Shown: positions 33,016 through 41,389 of the stretch, in pieces | How positions within the stretch are numbered: the stretch's first letter is position 1 | Layout: every line of letters starts with the position of its first letter | Origin: Desulfomicrobium sp. UBA5193 | Lineage (GTDB): Bacteria > Desulfobacterota > Desulfovibrionia > Desulfovibrionales > Desulfomicrobiaceae | NCBI GenBank assembly: GCA_002412965.1 | Contig: DHWB01000010.1 | Location: 62,001 to 126,000, forward strand | DNA length: 64,000 nucleotides | Direction: 5' to 3' | Notes under the pieces: model-generated | Seen by the model: only the letters and a program-made list of their open reading frames with translations | What the model was told of the DNA's origin: nothing | The model's database searches: none | Translations under genes and position numbers: made by a program

Positions 33016-33115
33016 CCACGCCCGACGATGCATCCACTCCAGCATGGCATGATCGTGGCCATTGTATTTTCACGTTCTTGTTACCCGCATGTTGCGGGTG
33101 TTTTATGTTGGGATG
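33016..33115. other. left junction of duplication copy B
   Basis: From ~33,055 (GTGGCCATTGTA, then GCATG, TGCGGGTGTTTT and TGCTACGGTCT) the sequence parallels 24,535-24,610 of copy A. The homology includes the first seven or so bases of the small membrane gene, so the duplication endpoint lies within its first codons. Confidence 0.75.
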
Positions 33116-35323
33116 CTACGGTCTCGTTGCGTGAAACTCTGGCGGTCGCACAGGTCTGATCATGGACGGCTCGGCCTGCGAGCGCGTGGGCAACTGGCAG
33201 ACCGACGTAAGGGGGCAGCGCGCTTCGTCGCTGTCGCGGTGAGCGGCGGTGTGCACGGTGCACAGCGCCTTTTCCATGTCGGTGTAGATGTGGTCCCGGC
33301 CGATCTTGGCCAAGAGTCCGCTGCGTTCCATGATGGCCATGACCGTGTCGTTGACTCCGGCCAGGGAGATATCAACGCCCCGGCTGCGGCAGCGGTCCAC
33401 GACCAGTGACAGGGCCTCCTCGCCCGAGGCGTCCATGTCATTGATGCCCTTGGCCACCAGGACGATGTGCTTCAGGCAATTCTTGGAGTGCAGGCGGTCG
33501 GTGATGATCTCGTCCAGGAAGCTCGCGTTGGCGAAAAAGAGAGGACCATTGAAGCTGACCATATCCACATGCGGGCAGAGATCGAGCCCGAAGCGGGTGG
33601 CATCGTGCAGCTCACCTTTTTCAGTCCGGCCCATGGAGCTGACCGTGGGCCGCATGTTACGGTAGAGGAAGACGCCGAGGGACAGCGCCACGCCGATCAT
33701 GATGCCTTTGTCGAGGCGGGGGGCGAAGGCCAGGGTGGCCAGGAAGGTGATGACGGAGATGGCGCCGTCATATTTGGCGACTTTCCAGGAGTGCAGGAAG
33801 CCGGCCGGATGGATGAGGCCCATGACCGCCATCATGATCACCGCGGCCAGTGTGCACTGGGGCAGGTGATAGAAGAGCGGGGTGAGGAAGAGCAGGGCCA
33901 CGAGCACGACGGCGCTGGTGAACACGCTGGCGAATCCGGTCTGCGCCCCGGCCTGCAGGTTGACCGCGGAGCGGGAAAAGGAGCCGGACACCGGGTAGCT
34001 CTTGCTGAACGCGCCCACGATGTTCGCAAGACCCTGGCCGATCAGTTCCTGATTCGGGTCCAGGCACTGACCTGTCTTGGCGGCCATGGCCTTGGCGATG
34101 GAGATGGCCTCCATGAATCCGAGCAGGGCGATGATGGCGGCGTTCGGGAGGAGTAGGGCCAGCGTGGACAGGTCGAAATGCGGGATGGACAGGGCGGGCA
34201 GACCGCCGGGCACGGCTCCAACCACGGAGCCGCCGCCGGTCATGGTCAAGGCCATGGGGTCAAGGGGTGCGTTGCCGACACGGATGCGCCAGGTCCGGCC
34301 ATCGTTGCCGGCGCCGTCCGGGATGGTGCTCTCCGCCGGATAAAAGGTCATGCCCCCTTTGGCGGTGGGCACGGCCTGAAAAAGCATGCCTCGGAGTACG
34401 GCCTTGACGTTCTTGGCCTCGCTTTTCGCAATCTCCATTTCCAGGGCCAGGCGGCGCAGTTCGTGTTCGTCGTCGGCCACGGTAAATTGCTCACGGCTCC
34501 TCATGGCTTCTGCCTTGGCGGCGTTGAGGGGCGTGCGCCTGGCGGCCAGTTCGGTCTGGGCCTGCATGGCAGCATTATAGGAGGCCACGGCTGCGCTCGC
34601 TCGGGGCGCGGCCAGAGACTGGACGCTGATTGTGGAGTTGTGCTCGAAGCCGTTGGCCCAGGAGAAGACCGTGGTCAGAACAACGGCCACCAGGACGCTT
34701 GGAATGCGCGGGTTGACACGCTTGAGGATGAGCATGAGCGCAAAGGCGAAGGTTCCGAGCGCCAGTGTCGGCCAGTGGGTGTAGTGCATGGCCGCCTGCG
34801 CGACCCGCAGAATGGTTCTGTAATGGTGCTCGGCGCTGTCCACGGACACTCCGAACATCTTGGACAGCTGGCTGGTGGCGATGATGATGGCCGCTGCGTT
34901 GGTGAAGCCGGCCACCACCGGGTGGGAAAGGAAATTGACGACCAGCCCAAGGCGCAAGACGCCAAGGGACAACTGGAAGATGCCGACGGCCAAGGCCAGG
35001 AGCACGGCATAGGCGATGTAGCTCTCGCTGCCGGCCGTGGCCAGGGGTTCGAGGCAGGCGGCGGTCATGAGGGAGACCACGGCCACCGGCCCGGTGGAGA
35101 GCTGGCGGCTGGACCCGAACAACGCGGCGACCAGGGGCGGCAGAAAGGAGGCGTACAGTCCGTAGTACGGAGGCAGTCCCGCGAGCTGTGCATAGGCCAT
35201 GCTCTGCGGAATGAGCACCAGGGCCACGGTCAGCCCGGCCATGAAATCCATTTTGAGATGTTCGGCGGAATACGTTCTGATCCATCCGAGAAACGGGACA
35301 ATTTTCAAGACAGGGATGGCCAT
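33116..35323 (-). CDS. SulP family anion permease with STAS domain, copy B
   Basis: 735 aa from ATG 35323 (GGAGG upstream). It is almost the same protein as copy A, including the ~130-residue insert before VPGGLPALSIP and the STAS domain. Differences concentrate in the insert (for example RAKAEAMRSREQ-like changes) and in the last ~20 residues, which diverge completely. The reading frame is fully maintained while its neighbours decayed, which argues for selection on this second permease. It keeps its own sigma54 promoter. Confidence 0.92.
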   Translation of the reverse strand: MAIPVLKIVPFLGWIRTYSAEHLKMDFMAGLTVALVLIPQSMAYAQLAGLPPYYGLYASFLPPLVAALFGSSRQLSTGPVAVVSLMTAACLEPLATAGSESYIAYAVLLALAVGIFQLSLGVLRLGLVVNFLSHPVVAGFTNAAAIIIATSQLSKMFGVSVDSAEHHYRTILRVAQAAMHYTHWPTLALGTFAFALMLILKRVNPRIPSVLVAVVLTTVFSWANGFEHNSTISVQSLAAPRASAAVASYNAAMQAQTELAARRTPLNAAKAEAMRSREQFTVADDEHELRRLALEMEIAKSEAKNVKAVLRGMLFQAVPTAKGGMTFYPAESTIPDGAGNDGRTWRIRVGNAPLDPMALTMTGGGSVVGAVPGGLPALSIPHFDLSTLALLLPNAAIIALLGFMEAISIAKAMAAKTGQCLDPNQELIGQGLANIVGAFSKSYPVSGSFSRSAVNLQAGAQTGFASVFTSAVVLVALLFLTPLFYHLPQCTLAAVIMMAVMGLIHPAGFLHSWKVAKYDGAISVITFLATLAFAPRLDKGIMIGVALSLGVFLYRNMRPTVSSMGRTEKGELHDATRFGLDLCPHVDMVSFNGPLFFANASFLDEIITDRLHSKNCLKHIVLVAKGINDMDASGEEALSLVVDRCRSRGVDISLAGVNDTVMAIMERSGLLAKIGRDHIYTDMEKALCTVHTAAHRDSDEARCPLTSVCQLPTRSQAEPSMIRPVRPPEFHATRP

Positions 35324-35413
35324 GCAACCTCCGTCGATGCCGAACCGCGACCTACAGAAAATGTGCCCCGGGATCGAGCGGGGCGTGAGTGAAGACAAGC
35401 GGGTCGTGTAGCC

Positions 35414-35428
35414 TCATTTGCGAGGCAT
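35414..35428 (-). pseudogene. in-frame deletion remnant of usp (four codons)
   Basis: ATG CCT CGC AAA TGA: the first three codons of usp (MPR) joined to its last codon (K) and stop. The deletion ends share TTG (copy A bases ~26,905-26,907 and ~27,418-27,420). The entire ~170-codon body is missing and the flanks are otherwise aligned. Confidence 0.8.
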
Positions 35429-35459
35429 GTGCTCTCTTCTGATTCTGGGGCGGGATTGC

Positions 35460-35567
35460 CTGCTTTGCCTGCAAAGTGGGTCGGGGTGGCTTTTCAACCT
35501 GCCTGACCGTTTCGGTCTGTGCCGTGGGCTGTGGACGGTCTCCTTTGGGCACGCTCTGTATGCTCAA
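35460..35567 (-). pseudogene. decayed copy of the 58-aa ORF
   Basis: The block GDRPQPTAQTE...QVEK...RPTLQAK is retained. The first ~30 codons are gone, so the promoter now abuts the remnant. The TAG stop has become CAG, so the frame runs on into the old usp region. No functional product is likely. Confidence 0.75.
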
Positions 35568-35583
35568 TACAAGGCCCGTGCCA
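35568..35583 (-). promoter_or_regulatory. sigma54 promoter of sulP copy B
   Basis: Minus strand: TGGCAC-GGGCC-TTGTA, identical to copy A except the last base. The predicted start (~35,556) gives a ~230-base leader to the sulP copy B ATG, because the intervening genes have decayed. Confidence 0.7.
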
Positions 35584-35676
35584 GAATGTTCGCATTCTTA
35601 ATATGCTGAGATTATGAAGGTTCTTTGGGATTGGAGAACAGGCGTGCTTTTGTGTTTTGTTAGATATAGCGGCGCT

Positions 35677-35691
35677 GTTGCATATGGCAAC
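35677..35691. promoter_or_regulatory. single retained enhancer-like site of copy B
   Basis: GTTGC-ATATG-GCAAC, the perfect inverted repeat corresponding to 27841-27855. A degenerate relative of the first site (GTTAG ATATA GCGGC) lies at 35,659-35,673; the stretch between copy A sites 1 and 3 is deleted. Confidence 0.6.
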
Positions 35692-35734
35692 GTTTGGGAG
35701 ATGGTCGTATGATCTGGGCACAGAGGATTGGATG

Positions 35735-35785
35735 ATGTTATTTCGCAAGCAGGTAGTCGAGGTTTCCGATGAACCCGAGCTGTGA
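35735..35785 (+). pseudogene. 5' remnant of lon in copy B, now a 16-codon leader ORF
   Basis: ATG TTA TTT CGC AAG CAG encodes MLFRKQ, matching the MFFRKQ start of the REC-Lon gene. After about ten codons the sequence jumps to the region just before the fourth operon gene. The ORF ends at TGA 35,783-35,785, overlapping the start of the gene at 35,769 in another frame. Confidence 0.65.
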
Positions 35786-36515
35786 CTGCGCCGGATTCTG
35801 CCGGGATTGCGGCCTCGAGCATGTGCTCCCGGCGGAGCCGGCCTTGCCCTATGCCCAGGAACTGATGGTCGCGCTTGAGCTGCGGGGAAGCATCGGCCTC
35901 GATGCATGCGCCGACCCGCGCCTTTCCCTGGAGTATCTTTTCGGTCCGGCCAGAGGGCAGATGTTCGGGGTGCTCGCGTACCGGGATGCGTCCGGTCAGG
36001 CTGGCGTACTGAAGGCTTTTTCGGGACAGTACAATGGGGTCTGGGAGGTGCCGGGCTGGGTTCCTCCCATTCTCGACCCGGCGGAGTTTGCGCGGACCAT
36101 CGCTCTCGACGAGCCCCGCATCAAGGACTTGACCCGGCGCATGCACGGCTTGGGCGTGGACGATCCGGCTCGTCTGGCAATGCTGGCTGAGCGGCGCGGA
36201 TTGTCCCGAAATCTCATGGATCGTATCTTCGGCCTGTACCGGCTGACCAATTTTCACGGGCAGACCAAGCCCCTGGCCGAGGTCTTCACGGGTAAGGCCA
36301 TGCCCACGGGCACGGCGGAATGCTGCGCGCCCAAGCTGCTGCACCATGCCGCCGTGCATGGGCTGATCCCGCTGGGACTTGCGGAATTCTATTTCGGCCG
36401 CGAGAACCGCTCCGCCACCCGCCGGCATGGGCAGTTTTTCGCCCCTTGCGCTGAAAAATGCCGCCCCATTCTGGGGTTCATGCTGTGCGGGCTGGAGGGG
36501 AGAGTGGACGGGTGA
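35769..36515 (+). CDS. stand-alone copy of the domain found N-terminal to RluA-type pseudouridine synthases
   Basis: 248 aa. The sequence GQMFGVLAYRD, LKAFSGQYNG, VPGWVPPILD, then GTAECCAPKLLHHA, LAEFYFGRENRS and the end FFAPCAEKCRPILGFML matches the extra domain seen ahead of the synthase domain in long RluA-family proteins. No pseudouridine synthase domain follows. Paired cysteines (CDCAGFCRDC at the N-terminus, AECCAPK, CAEKC) suggest metal binding. A broken copy at 32,791 shows that it once ended the lon-kinase-regulator operon. The role is unknown; a nucleic-acid-binding accessory is possible. Confidence 0.6.
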   Translation: MNPSCDCAGFCRDCGLEHVLPAEPALPYAQELMVALELRGSIGLDACADPRLSLEYLFGPARGQMFGVLAYRDASGQAGVLKAFSGQYNGVWEVPGWVPPILDPAEFARTIALDEPRIKDLTRRMHGLGVDDPARLAMLAERRGLSRNLMDRIFGLYRLTNFHGQTKPLAEVFTGKAMPTGTAECCAPKLLHHAAVHGLIPLGLAEFYFGRENRSATRRHGQFFAPCAEKCRPILGFMLCGLEGRVDG

Positions 36516-36617
36516 ACGTTTTCCGGTAATCAAACGATCACCGGTCGACCTGGAATCATGGGCGGTCGTCACGCTCCCGCTCTTGCTTGTCCGCCGCTCT
36601 TGCGGCACTCTTTTGCC

Positions 36618-38000
36618 ATGTTCCACCCTTCCCCGGCCACCGCCGTCATTTATCGACGCATCCTCAAGGTCTCCATGCCCCTGGTGTTGAGCCTGGGCGC
36701 GACCACGATCATGGAGTTCACGGACCGCCTCTTCCTGGCCCGCTATTCCCTCGACGCCATCGCCGCGGCCACGCCCGCCGGGATCATGGCTCTTTTGGCG
36801 ATGACGATTTTTTTGGGCACCACGAGCTATGTGTCCGTGTTCGTGGCCCAGTACACGGGTCAGGGGCGGCCCGAGATGGTCGGCAGGGCGGTCTGGCAGG
36901 GCATCTACGTGGCCCTGCTCGGGACCGTTGTGCTTGGGGGGCTTGCTTTTTGGGCCGAGGACATCTTTGCCCTGGCCGGACATTCCGAAGAGATCCAGGG
37001 GCTTGAATCCATTTATTTCCGGACCCTGTGCCTGGGGGCGGGGATTCATCTCGCCGGGGGAGCCTTTGGCGGTTTCTTTACCGGCCTTGGACGCACGAGG
37101 GTGGTCATGCTGGCCAACATGGCGGGCATGCTGATCAACATTCCCCTCGATTATTGTCTCATTAACGGCATCGGGCCGTTTCCGGAGCTGGGTATTTTCG
37201 GCGCGGGTCTGGCGACGGTCATCGGCTGGACGGTGATCACGGCCATCCTGTTGATCGCAATGCGGCGCGGCGAGCATGCACGTTTCCGCCTGGGCAAAGA
37301 CCGGCGTTTGCGGCTGGACCTGTGGCTGCGCCTCATGCGTTACGGGCTGCCGAGCGGGATGGAGTTTTTTCTGGATATCTTCGCCTTCACGGTCTTCATC
37401 TTTGTGGTCGGCAGGCTCGGGACCATGGAACTGGCGGCGACCAATATCGCGCTCAACATCAACGCCCTGGCCTTCATGCCTCTGGTCGGGTTCGCCATGG
37501 GCACGAGCACCCTGGTCGGGCAGGCCATGGGCGCGGGCAAGCCGGACGATGTCAAGGTTGTCGTGCGGGCCAGCCTCGTGCTGACCTTTGTCTATCTGGC
37601 GGTCATGTCGGCGGTGTTCCTGTTCGCCCCGGAGCCTGTGCTCCACCTGTTCCAGCCCCGCGACATGGACCCGGCCGCCTTTGCGGCCGTGGTCGGCATG
37701 GGCCGGACCCTGCTCATGATCGTGGTCGTCTATCTGTTCTTCGACGGGGTCAGCTTCATCATCTACGGGGCGTTGAAGGGCGCGGGGGATACTTTTTTCG
37801 TCATGACCTCGCGTTTTGCGCTTGTCATCGTGGTCATGATCCTGCCGCTTTTGATCGGAGTGCGTCTGGGCTTCGGACTGTATTATTTCTGGGCCGTGAG
37901 CTGTTCGTTTCTGGTGGTTCTCTCCGTGGTCGCCCTGTGGCGTTACCGCCAGGGAAAATGGCGCGGCATGCTGGTCGTGGAAAAAATTCCGCCCGAATGA
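36618..38000 (+). CDS. MATE family multidrug/Na+ antiporter
   Basis: 460 aa from ATG 36618. Twelve hydrophobic segments in two halves. Characteristic pieces are MPLVLSLGATTIMEFTDRLF, a FFTGLGRTRVVMLANMAGM repeat-linker, and ALKGAGDTFFVM in the second half. MATE exporters expel cationic drugs or metabolites with a Na+ or H+ gradient. It follows the RluA-associated-domain gene by 102 bp with no visible terminator but no functional link. It converges on the EAL-GGDEF gene. Confidence 0.92.
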   Translation: MFHPSPATAVIYRRILKVSMPLVLSLGATTIMEFTDRLFLARYSLDAIAAATPAGIMALLAMTIFLGTTSYVSVFVAQYTGQGRPEMVGRAVWQGIYVALLGTVVLGGLAFWAEDIFALAGHSEEIQGLESIYFRTLCLGAGIHLAGGAFGGFFTGLGRTRVVMLANMAGMLINIPLDYCLINGIGPFPELGIFGAGLATVIGWTVITAILLIAMRRGEHARFRLGKDRRLRLDLWLRLMRYGLPSGMEFFLDIFAFTVFIFVVGRLGTMELAATNIALNINALAFMPLVGFAMGTSTLVGQAMGAGKPDDVKVVVRASLVLTFVYLAVMSAVFLFAPEPVLHLFQPRDMDPAAFAAVVGMGRTLLMIVVVYLFFDGVSFIIYGALKGAGDTFFVMTSRFALVIVVMILPLLIGVRLGFGLYYFWAVSCSFLVVLSVVALWRYRQGKWRGMLVVEKIPPE

Positions 38001-38089
38001 GTCCGTGCGGCGTCCTCGTCTTCTCCCGTACTCTTCTGGATGCTTGCTGCGGATGAACGCCCAGGTTCAGGCCGACCGTCTGACCCCGG

Positions 38090-40435
38090 CTACTGAGAAA
38101 AGTTCACGGCGGGCAGTATCAAAGGCTCCATTCGGGGCGCGGGCTCCTGGTCAGACACCTGATGGGCGTTTCGAGCGAGTGTCGCTTCCCCGCAGGATTG
38201 TCCTCGCCGGTCCCGAACGAAAACATTCCCAGACAGGGACTTGGCGTAGCCTTTGACCTGGGCTGCCTTTTCTCCCAGAGCTTGCAGGCTGCACGGCCCC
38301 ACGCAGTCCACGATGCCGATGGACACGGAGACCAGCGGAAATTGCTGCTCCTTGCCGTCGCGGCTCTTGCCCATGATCCAGCCTCGGCTGCGGTCTTGCG
38401 GATGGTAGCAATTGCGGATGAGGCGCTTGAAGCAGCGGACGACCGCCGTGCAGATGCGTTCAGCCTTTTCCGGGTCGACCATGGCCACGAAATCGTCCCC
38501 GCCGATGTGGGCCAGAAAGTCTCCGCTGTGGCCGTGCCGGGCGATGGCCCAAGTCATGATGCGGCCGATGAGCAGGATGACAAAGTCTCCGTCCTTGAAT
38601 CCGTAAACATCGTTATATACCTTGAAGTTATCCAGATCCGCATACAGCATGCAGAACGGCACTCCGCGGCGCAGCCTGGTTTCAATTTCTTTTTCAAGGG
38701 CCACATTGCCGGGAATTCCCGTCAGGGGGTTGGTGCCCTTGGCCATCTCCACCTGTACCTGGGCCAGGGTGGTCAGCATCTTCTGAACGGTGACCACTCC
38801 CATGAACTGGCCGCTGCGGGTGACGATGACCTCATCGTAGGCCTTGAGCATCTCGCGGGTATTGGCGTTTTTGGCCACGGACTCCACGGGTTCGCGTTCA
38901 TCGGCGATCATTGGGGAGGAGTCCATGAGTACGGATACGGGTTTTTCCGCATAAAGCGCCCGGCCATACAAGGTGGCCAGATGACGATCCAGACTGTACC
39001 CCATGACCAGCCCGATGGGTTTGTCCTCTTCCACGACAACTACGCTTGAGAGGGTCGGGTTTGTGGAGAAGATGCGCTGCACCGACTGCACAGGAATGCG
39101 CGGGCTGACCGTCAATGTCTTCTGGACCAGCTGACCGATGGGGATCGAGCAGGACAAGCGGCTGAAGTTGTCGTGGCGCAGCGGAGTCAATTCCTTCATG
39201 TCCAGGTGGGTCTCGGGCTTCGGGAAATGGGGTCTGCTCAAGAAATACCCTTGCCCGAAATGGACGCCGATTTCGGTCAGGGCACACGCTTCGCCCTTGG
39301 TTTCGATGCCTTCGGCGATGATCTCCGAGCCGATGCGGTTGGCCAGCGTGACCATGGTTTCCATGAGGGCTCTGCGCACCGGATCCTTGTCGACGTCACG
39401 GACCAGGGACATGTCGACCTTGATGAAGTCCGGTTTCAAAGCCGCGATGGTGGACAGACCCGAATATCCCGTCCCGGCGTCGTCAACGGCGATCTTGAAG
39501 CCCTGGCTGCGATAGTGGTCCAGGGTTTTGTGAAAGGAGGTGAAGTCCTTGATGGAGTGGCGTTCGGTTATCTCGAAGACGATGTTGTCGGGCTCCAGCC
39601 CGTAGGTCTGCAAGAGCTCCAGCGTCTTGCCCGGGGCGAAGGTCGGGTCCACGACCGTGCGGGGATGAATGTTCAGGAACAGTCGCTGTCCCGGCGCGAG
39701 AGCCCCCACTGTTTCCATGGCCTTGGAGCGGCATGCCTGCTCCAGCACGAAGAGTTGCCCAAACTGTTCGGCAAAGTCGAAGAGGATCGCAGGCGATTCG
39801 AATTCGGAGCCTCGCGGCCCGCGCGCCAGGGCCTCCCAGGCCATGACCGTCCCGTTCTTGAAATCGTAGATGGGCTGGAAGAGCATCCGGATCTGGCCGT
39901 TACGGATGATGGACCGGAAAATGGAGGAGAGTTTGATGGCTTCAAGGTCGATGGTGCCTTGGGCCATGCGCCGCGCGTCGGTGATGGTTTCGTGGAAGAC
40001 GCGTTCTCGTTCAAACACGGATGATTCGTGCAGGAGCGCGAATCCGACCTCGATTTCAAACTCCCTGCCAAGGTTTGAGATGGTATGTTTCCGCAATGCG
40101 GATTGCAGCGTCATCTTGAGGCTGAAGGCCTGGTCCATGAGGTGCGACTCGCCTCCTGGGCACAGGGTGCGCATGAGCAACGCCTCGCCGGGGGCGAGAC
40201 GCAGTGCATGTCTGACCTGAAGCGGCGCGTTATTCGCGCCGTGCAGGTTCAGGGTGCTGATCAGGAGGTTTTCCAATTCCTCGGCGACATGCTCGCCGTA
40301 AAGTTCCCTGCACAAGGTGAAGTCTTTGAGCCGAAAGATGAAAATGCTCAGCGCGCAGTGGGTTTGCAGAAATTTCTTGAGTTCAAAAAGGGGCCTGGCT
40401 GGCTCCTGGCAAAGCGCTTCCCGGGAAGGGGGCAT
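38090..40435 (-). CDS. EAL-CBS-GGDEF protein (cyclic-di-GMP turnover)
   Basis: 781 aa from ATG 40435 (GAGGAAAAG upstream). Residues ~1-160 look like a degenerate GGDEF-type fold. An EAL domain follows, with WEALARGP, FEITERH, DDAGTGYSG and EGIETKGE, so the metal ligands appear intact. Next come two CBS repeats (VVVVEEDKPIGLVMG, VIVTRSGQFMGVVTV) and a C-terminal GGDEF domain whose signature is GGDDF. The protein is soluble with no membrane helix. A likely phosphodiesterase whose activity is tuned by nucleotides bound at CBS; the GGDDF half may be weakly active or a GTP sensor. Confidence 0.88.
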   Translation of the reverse strand: MPPSREALCQEPARPLFELKKFLQTHCALSIFIFRLKDFTLCRELYGEHVAEELENLLISTLNLHGANNAPLQVRHALRLAPGEALLMRTLCPGGESHLMDQAFSLKMTLQSALRKHTISNLGREFEIEVGFALLHESSVFERERVFHETITDARRMAQGTIDLEAIKLSSIFRSIIRNGQIRMLFQPIYDFKNGTVMAWEALARGPRGSEFESPAILFDFAEQFGQLFVLEQACRSKAMETVGALAPGQRLFLNIHPRTVVDPTFAPGKTLELLQTYGLEPDNIVFEITERHSIKDFTSFHKTLDHYRSQGFKIAVDDAGTGYSGLSTIAALKPDFIKVDMSLVRDVDKDPVRRALMETMVTLANRIGSEIIAEGIETKGEACALTEIGVHFGQGYFLSRPHFPKPETHLDMKELTPLRHDNFSRLSCSIPIGQLVQKTLTVSPRIPVQSVQRIFSTNPTLSSVVVVEEDKPIGLVMGYSLDRHLATLYGRALYAEKPVSVLMDSSPMIADEREPVESVAKNANTREMLKAYDEVIVTRSGQFMGVVTVQKMLTTLAQVQVEMAKGTNPLTGIPGNVALEKEIETRLRRGVPFCMLYADLDNFKVYNDVYGFKDGDFVILLIGRIMTWAIARHGHSGDFLAHIGGDDFVAMVDPEKAERICTAVVRCFKRLIRNCYHPQDRSRGWIMGKSRDGKEQQFPLVSVSIGIVDCVGPCSLQALGEKAAQVKGYAKSLSGNVFVRDRRGQSCGEATLARNAHQVSDQEPAPRMEPLILPAVNFSQ

Positions 40436-40587
40436 GATCTTTTCCTCGTTGTGTTTAATGTCGCGTATGGTGAACTTGCGACGCTCCTTATAAGGCAAAT
40501 CGTGTCAATTCGGCGACAGGTCTGAGACATGTGAGCGGCATTTGCATTGAGTCCTTTCGGGGCGAATGTTACAGGAACTTCATGTCG

Positions 40588-40605
40588 GTGTCACAATGCT
40601 GTCAC
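40588..40605 (+). promoter_or_regulatory. Pho box upstream of phoB
   Basis: GTGTCAC (40588-40594) and CTGTCAC (40599-40605), 11 bp apart, ~80 bp before the phoB start: autoregulation by PhoB. Confidence 0.8.
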
Positions 40606-40685
40606 ACAACCCCTGTAGCCCATGTGGTGTTCGAAGGGACTTGTGTCGTTCTCGGCGGGGTGCCTTTCGTCAACAAGGGGGAAAC

Positions 40686-41381
40686 ATGGCTCACAAGATT
40701 GTCGTCATCGAAGACGAACCGGATATCGCCAACCTGCTGGCCTTTCATCTCAAGTCGGGCGGATATGACTGTTTCGTGGCCCGGGATGGGAAAAAAGGGC
40801 TGCAGCTGGTCCAGAGCGAACGACCGGACCTCGTCCTTCTTGATCTCATGCTGCCCGGCATGAGCGGCACCGATGTGTGCAAGGCCGTCAAGGGCAGCGC
40901 GGAGTGCGCCCACATACCGATCATCATGCTCACCGCGCGGGGGGACGAGGTCGACCGGATTCTCGGCTTCGAGCTCGGCGCGGACGATTATGTCATAAAG
41001 CCCTTCAGCCCACGGGAGTTGATGCTGCGCATCAAGACGGTCCTGCGCCGCAATGTGAACGTGCTGCCCAAGGTCTCCCATTGGCAGCGAGAGGGGCTGG
41101 TGGCCGATTTCGCGGCCTATACCCTCCTGGTGGACGGGGTGGACGCGCACTTGACCCCTACGGAGTTCAATCTGTTCGGCGAGTTCGTGCGCAACGAGGG
41201 CAAGGTCCTGTCGCGCGAACAGCTCCTGAGCAACGCCTGGGGCTACGAGTTCGAAGGCTATTCACGCACCGTGGACACCCATGTGCGACGCCTGCGCAAG
41301 AAGCTCGGCGCCTATGCCGAATGGCTGGAGACGGTCCGCGGCATCGGCTACCGCATGCAACGTGAAAATCAGGCCGATTAG
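40686..41381 (+). CDS. phoB: phosphate regulon response regulator PhoB
   Basis: 231 aa from ATG 40686 (AAGGGGG-like site upstream). The receiver domain has VIEDEPDI, the phospho-Asp in LVLLDLMLPG, and the KPFSPREL switch lysine. The C-terminal OmpR-type winged helix contains LTPTEFNLFGEFVRN and the recognition helix region TVDTHVRRLRKKLG. Phosphorylated PhoB activates at Pho boxes, two of which are seen in this window. The next gene, phoR, starts 8 bp later. Confidence 0.93.
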   Translation: MAHKIVVIEDEPDIANLLAFHLKSGGYDCFVARDGKKGLQLVQSERPDLVLLDLMLPGMSGTDVCKAVKGSAECAHIPIIMLTARGDEVDRILGFELGADDYVIKPFSPRELMLRIKTVLRRNVNVLPKVSHWQREGLVADFAAYTLLVDGVDAHLTPTEFNLFGEFVRNEGKVLSREQLLSNAWGYEFEGYSRTVDTHVRRLRKKLGAYAEWLETVRGIGYRMQRENQAD

Positions 41382-41389
41382 GACAGGGC

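Larger units (their letters stand above)
33055..35760. repeat. tandem duplication, decayed copy (copy B)
   Basis: Same orientation as copy A (24,535-27,920). Intact: sulP, sigma54 promoter, one enhancer site. Lost or broken: small membrane gene, usp (reduced to four codons), 58-aa ORF (5' end replaced, stop lost), two of three enhancer sites, and lon beyond its tenth codon together with the kinase and regulator. Confidence 0.85.

Noticed and set aside
30850..33045. 731-aa minus-strand open frame opposite the kinase and sigma54 regulator
   Set aside because: Antisense to two clearly functional genes and crosses the transposase fragment and junction; no plausible domain.
35598..37646. 682-aa minus-strand open frame opposite the RluA-associated-domain and MATE genes
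   Set aside because: Shadow frame, Gln/His-rich, no start context; the plus-strand genes explain the region.
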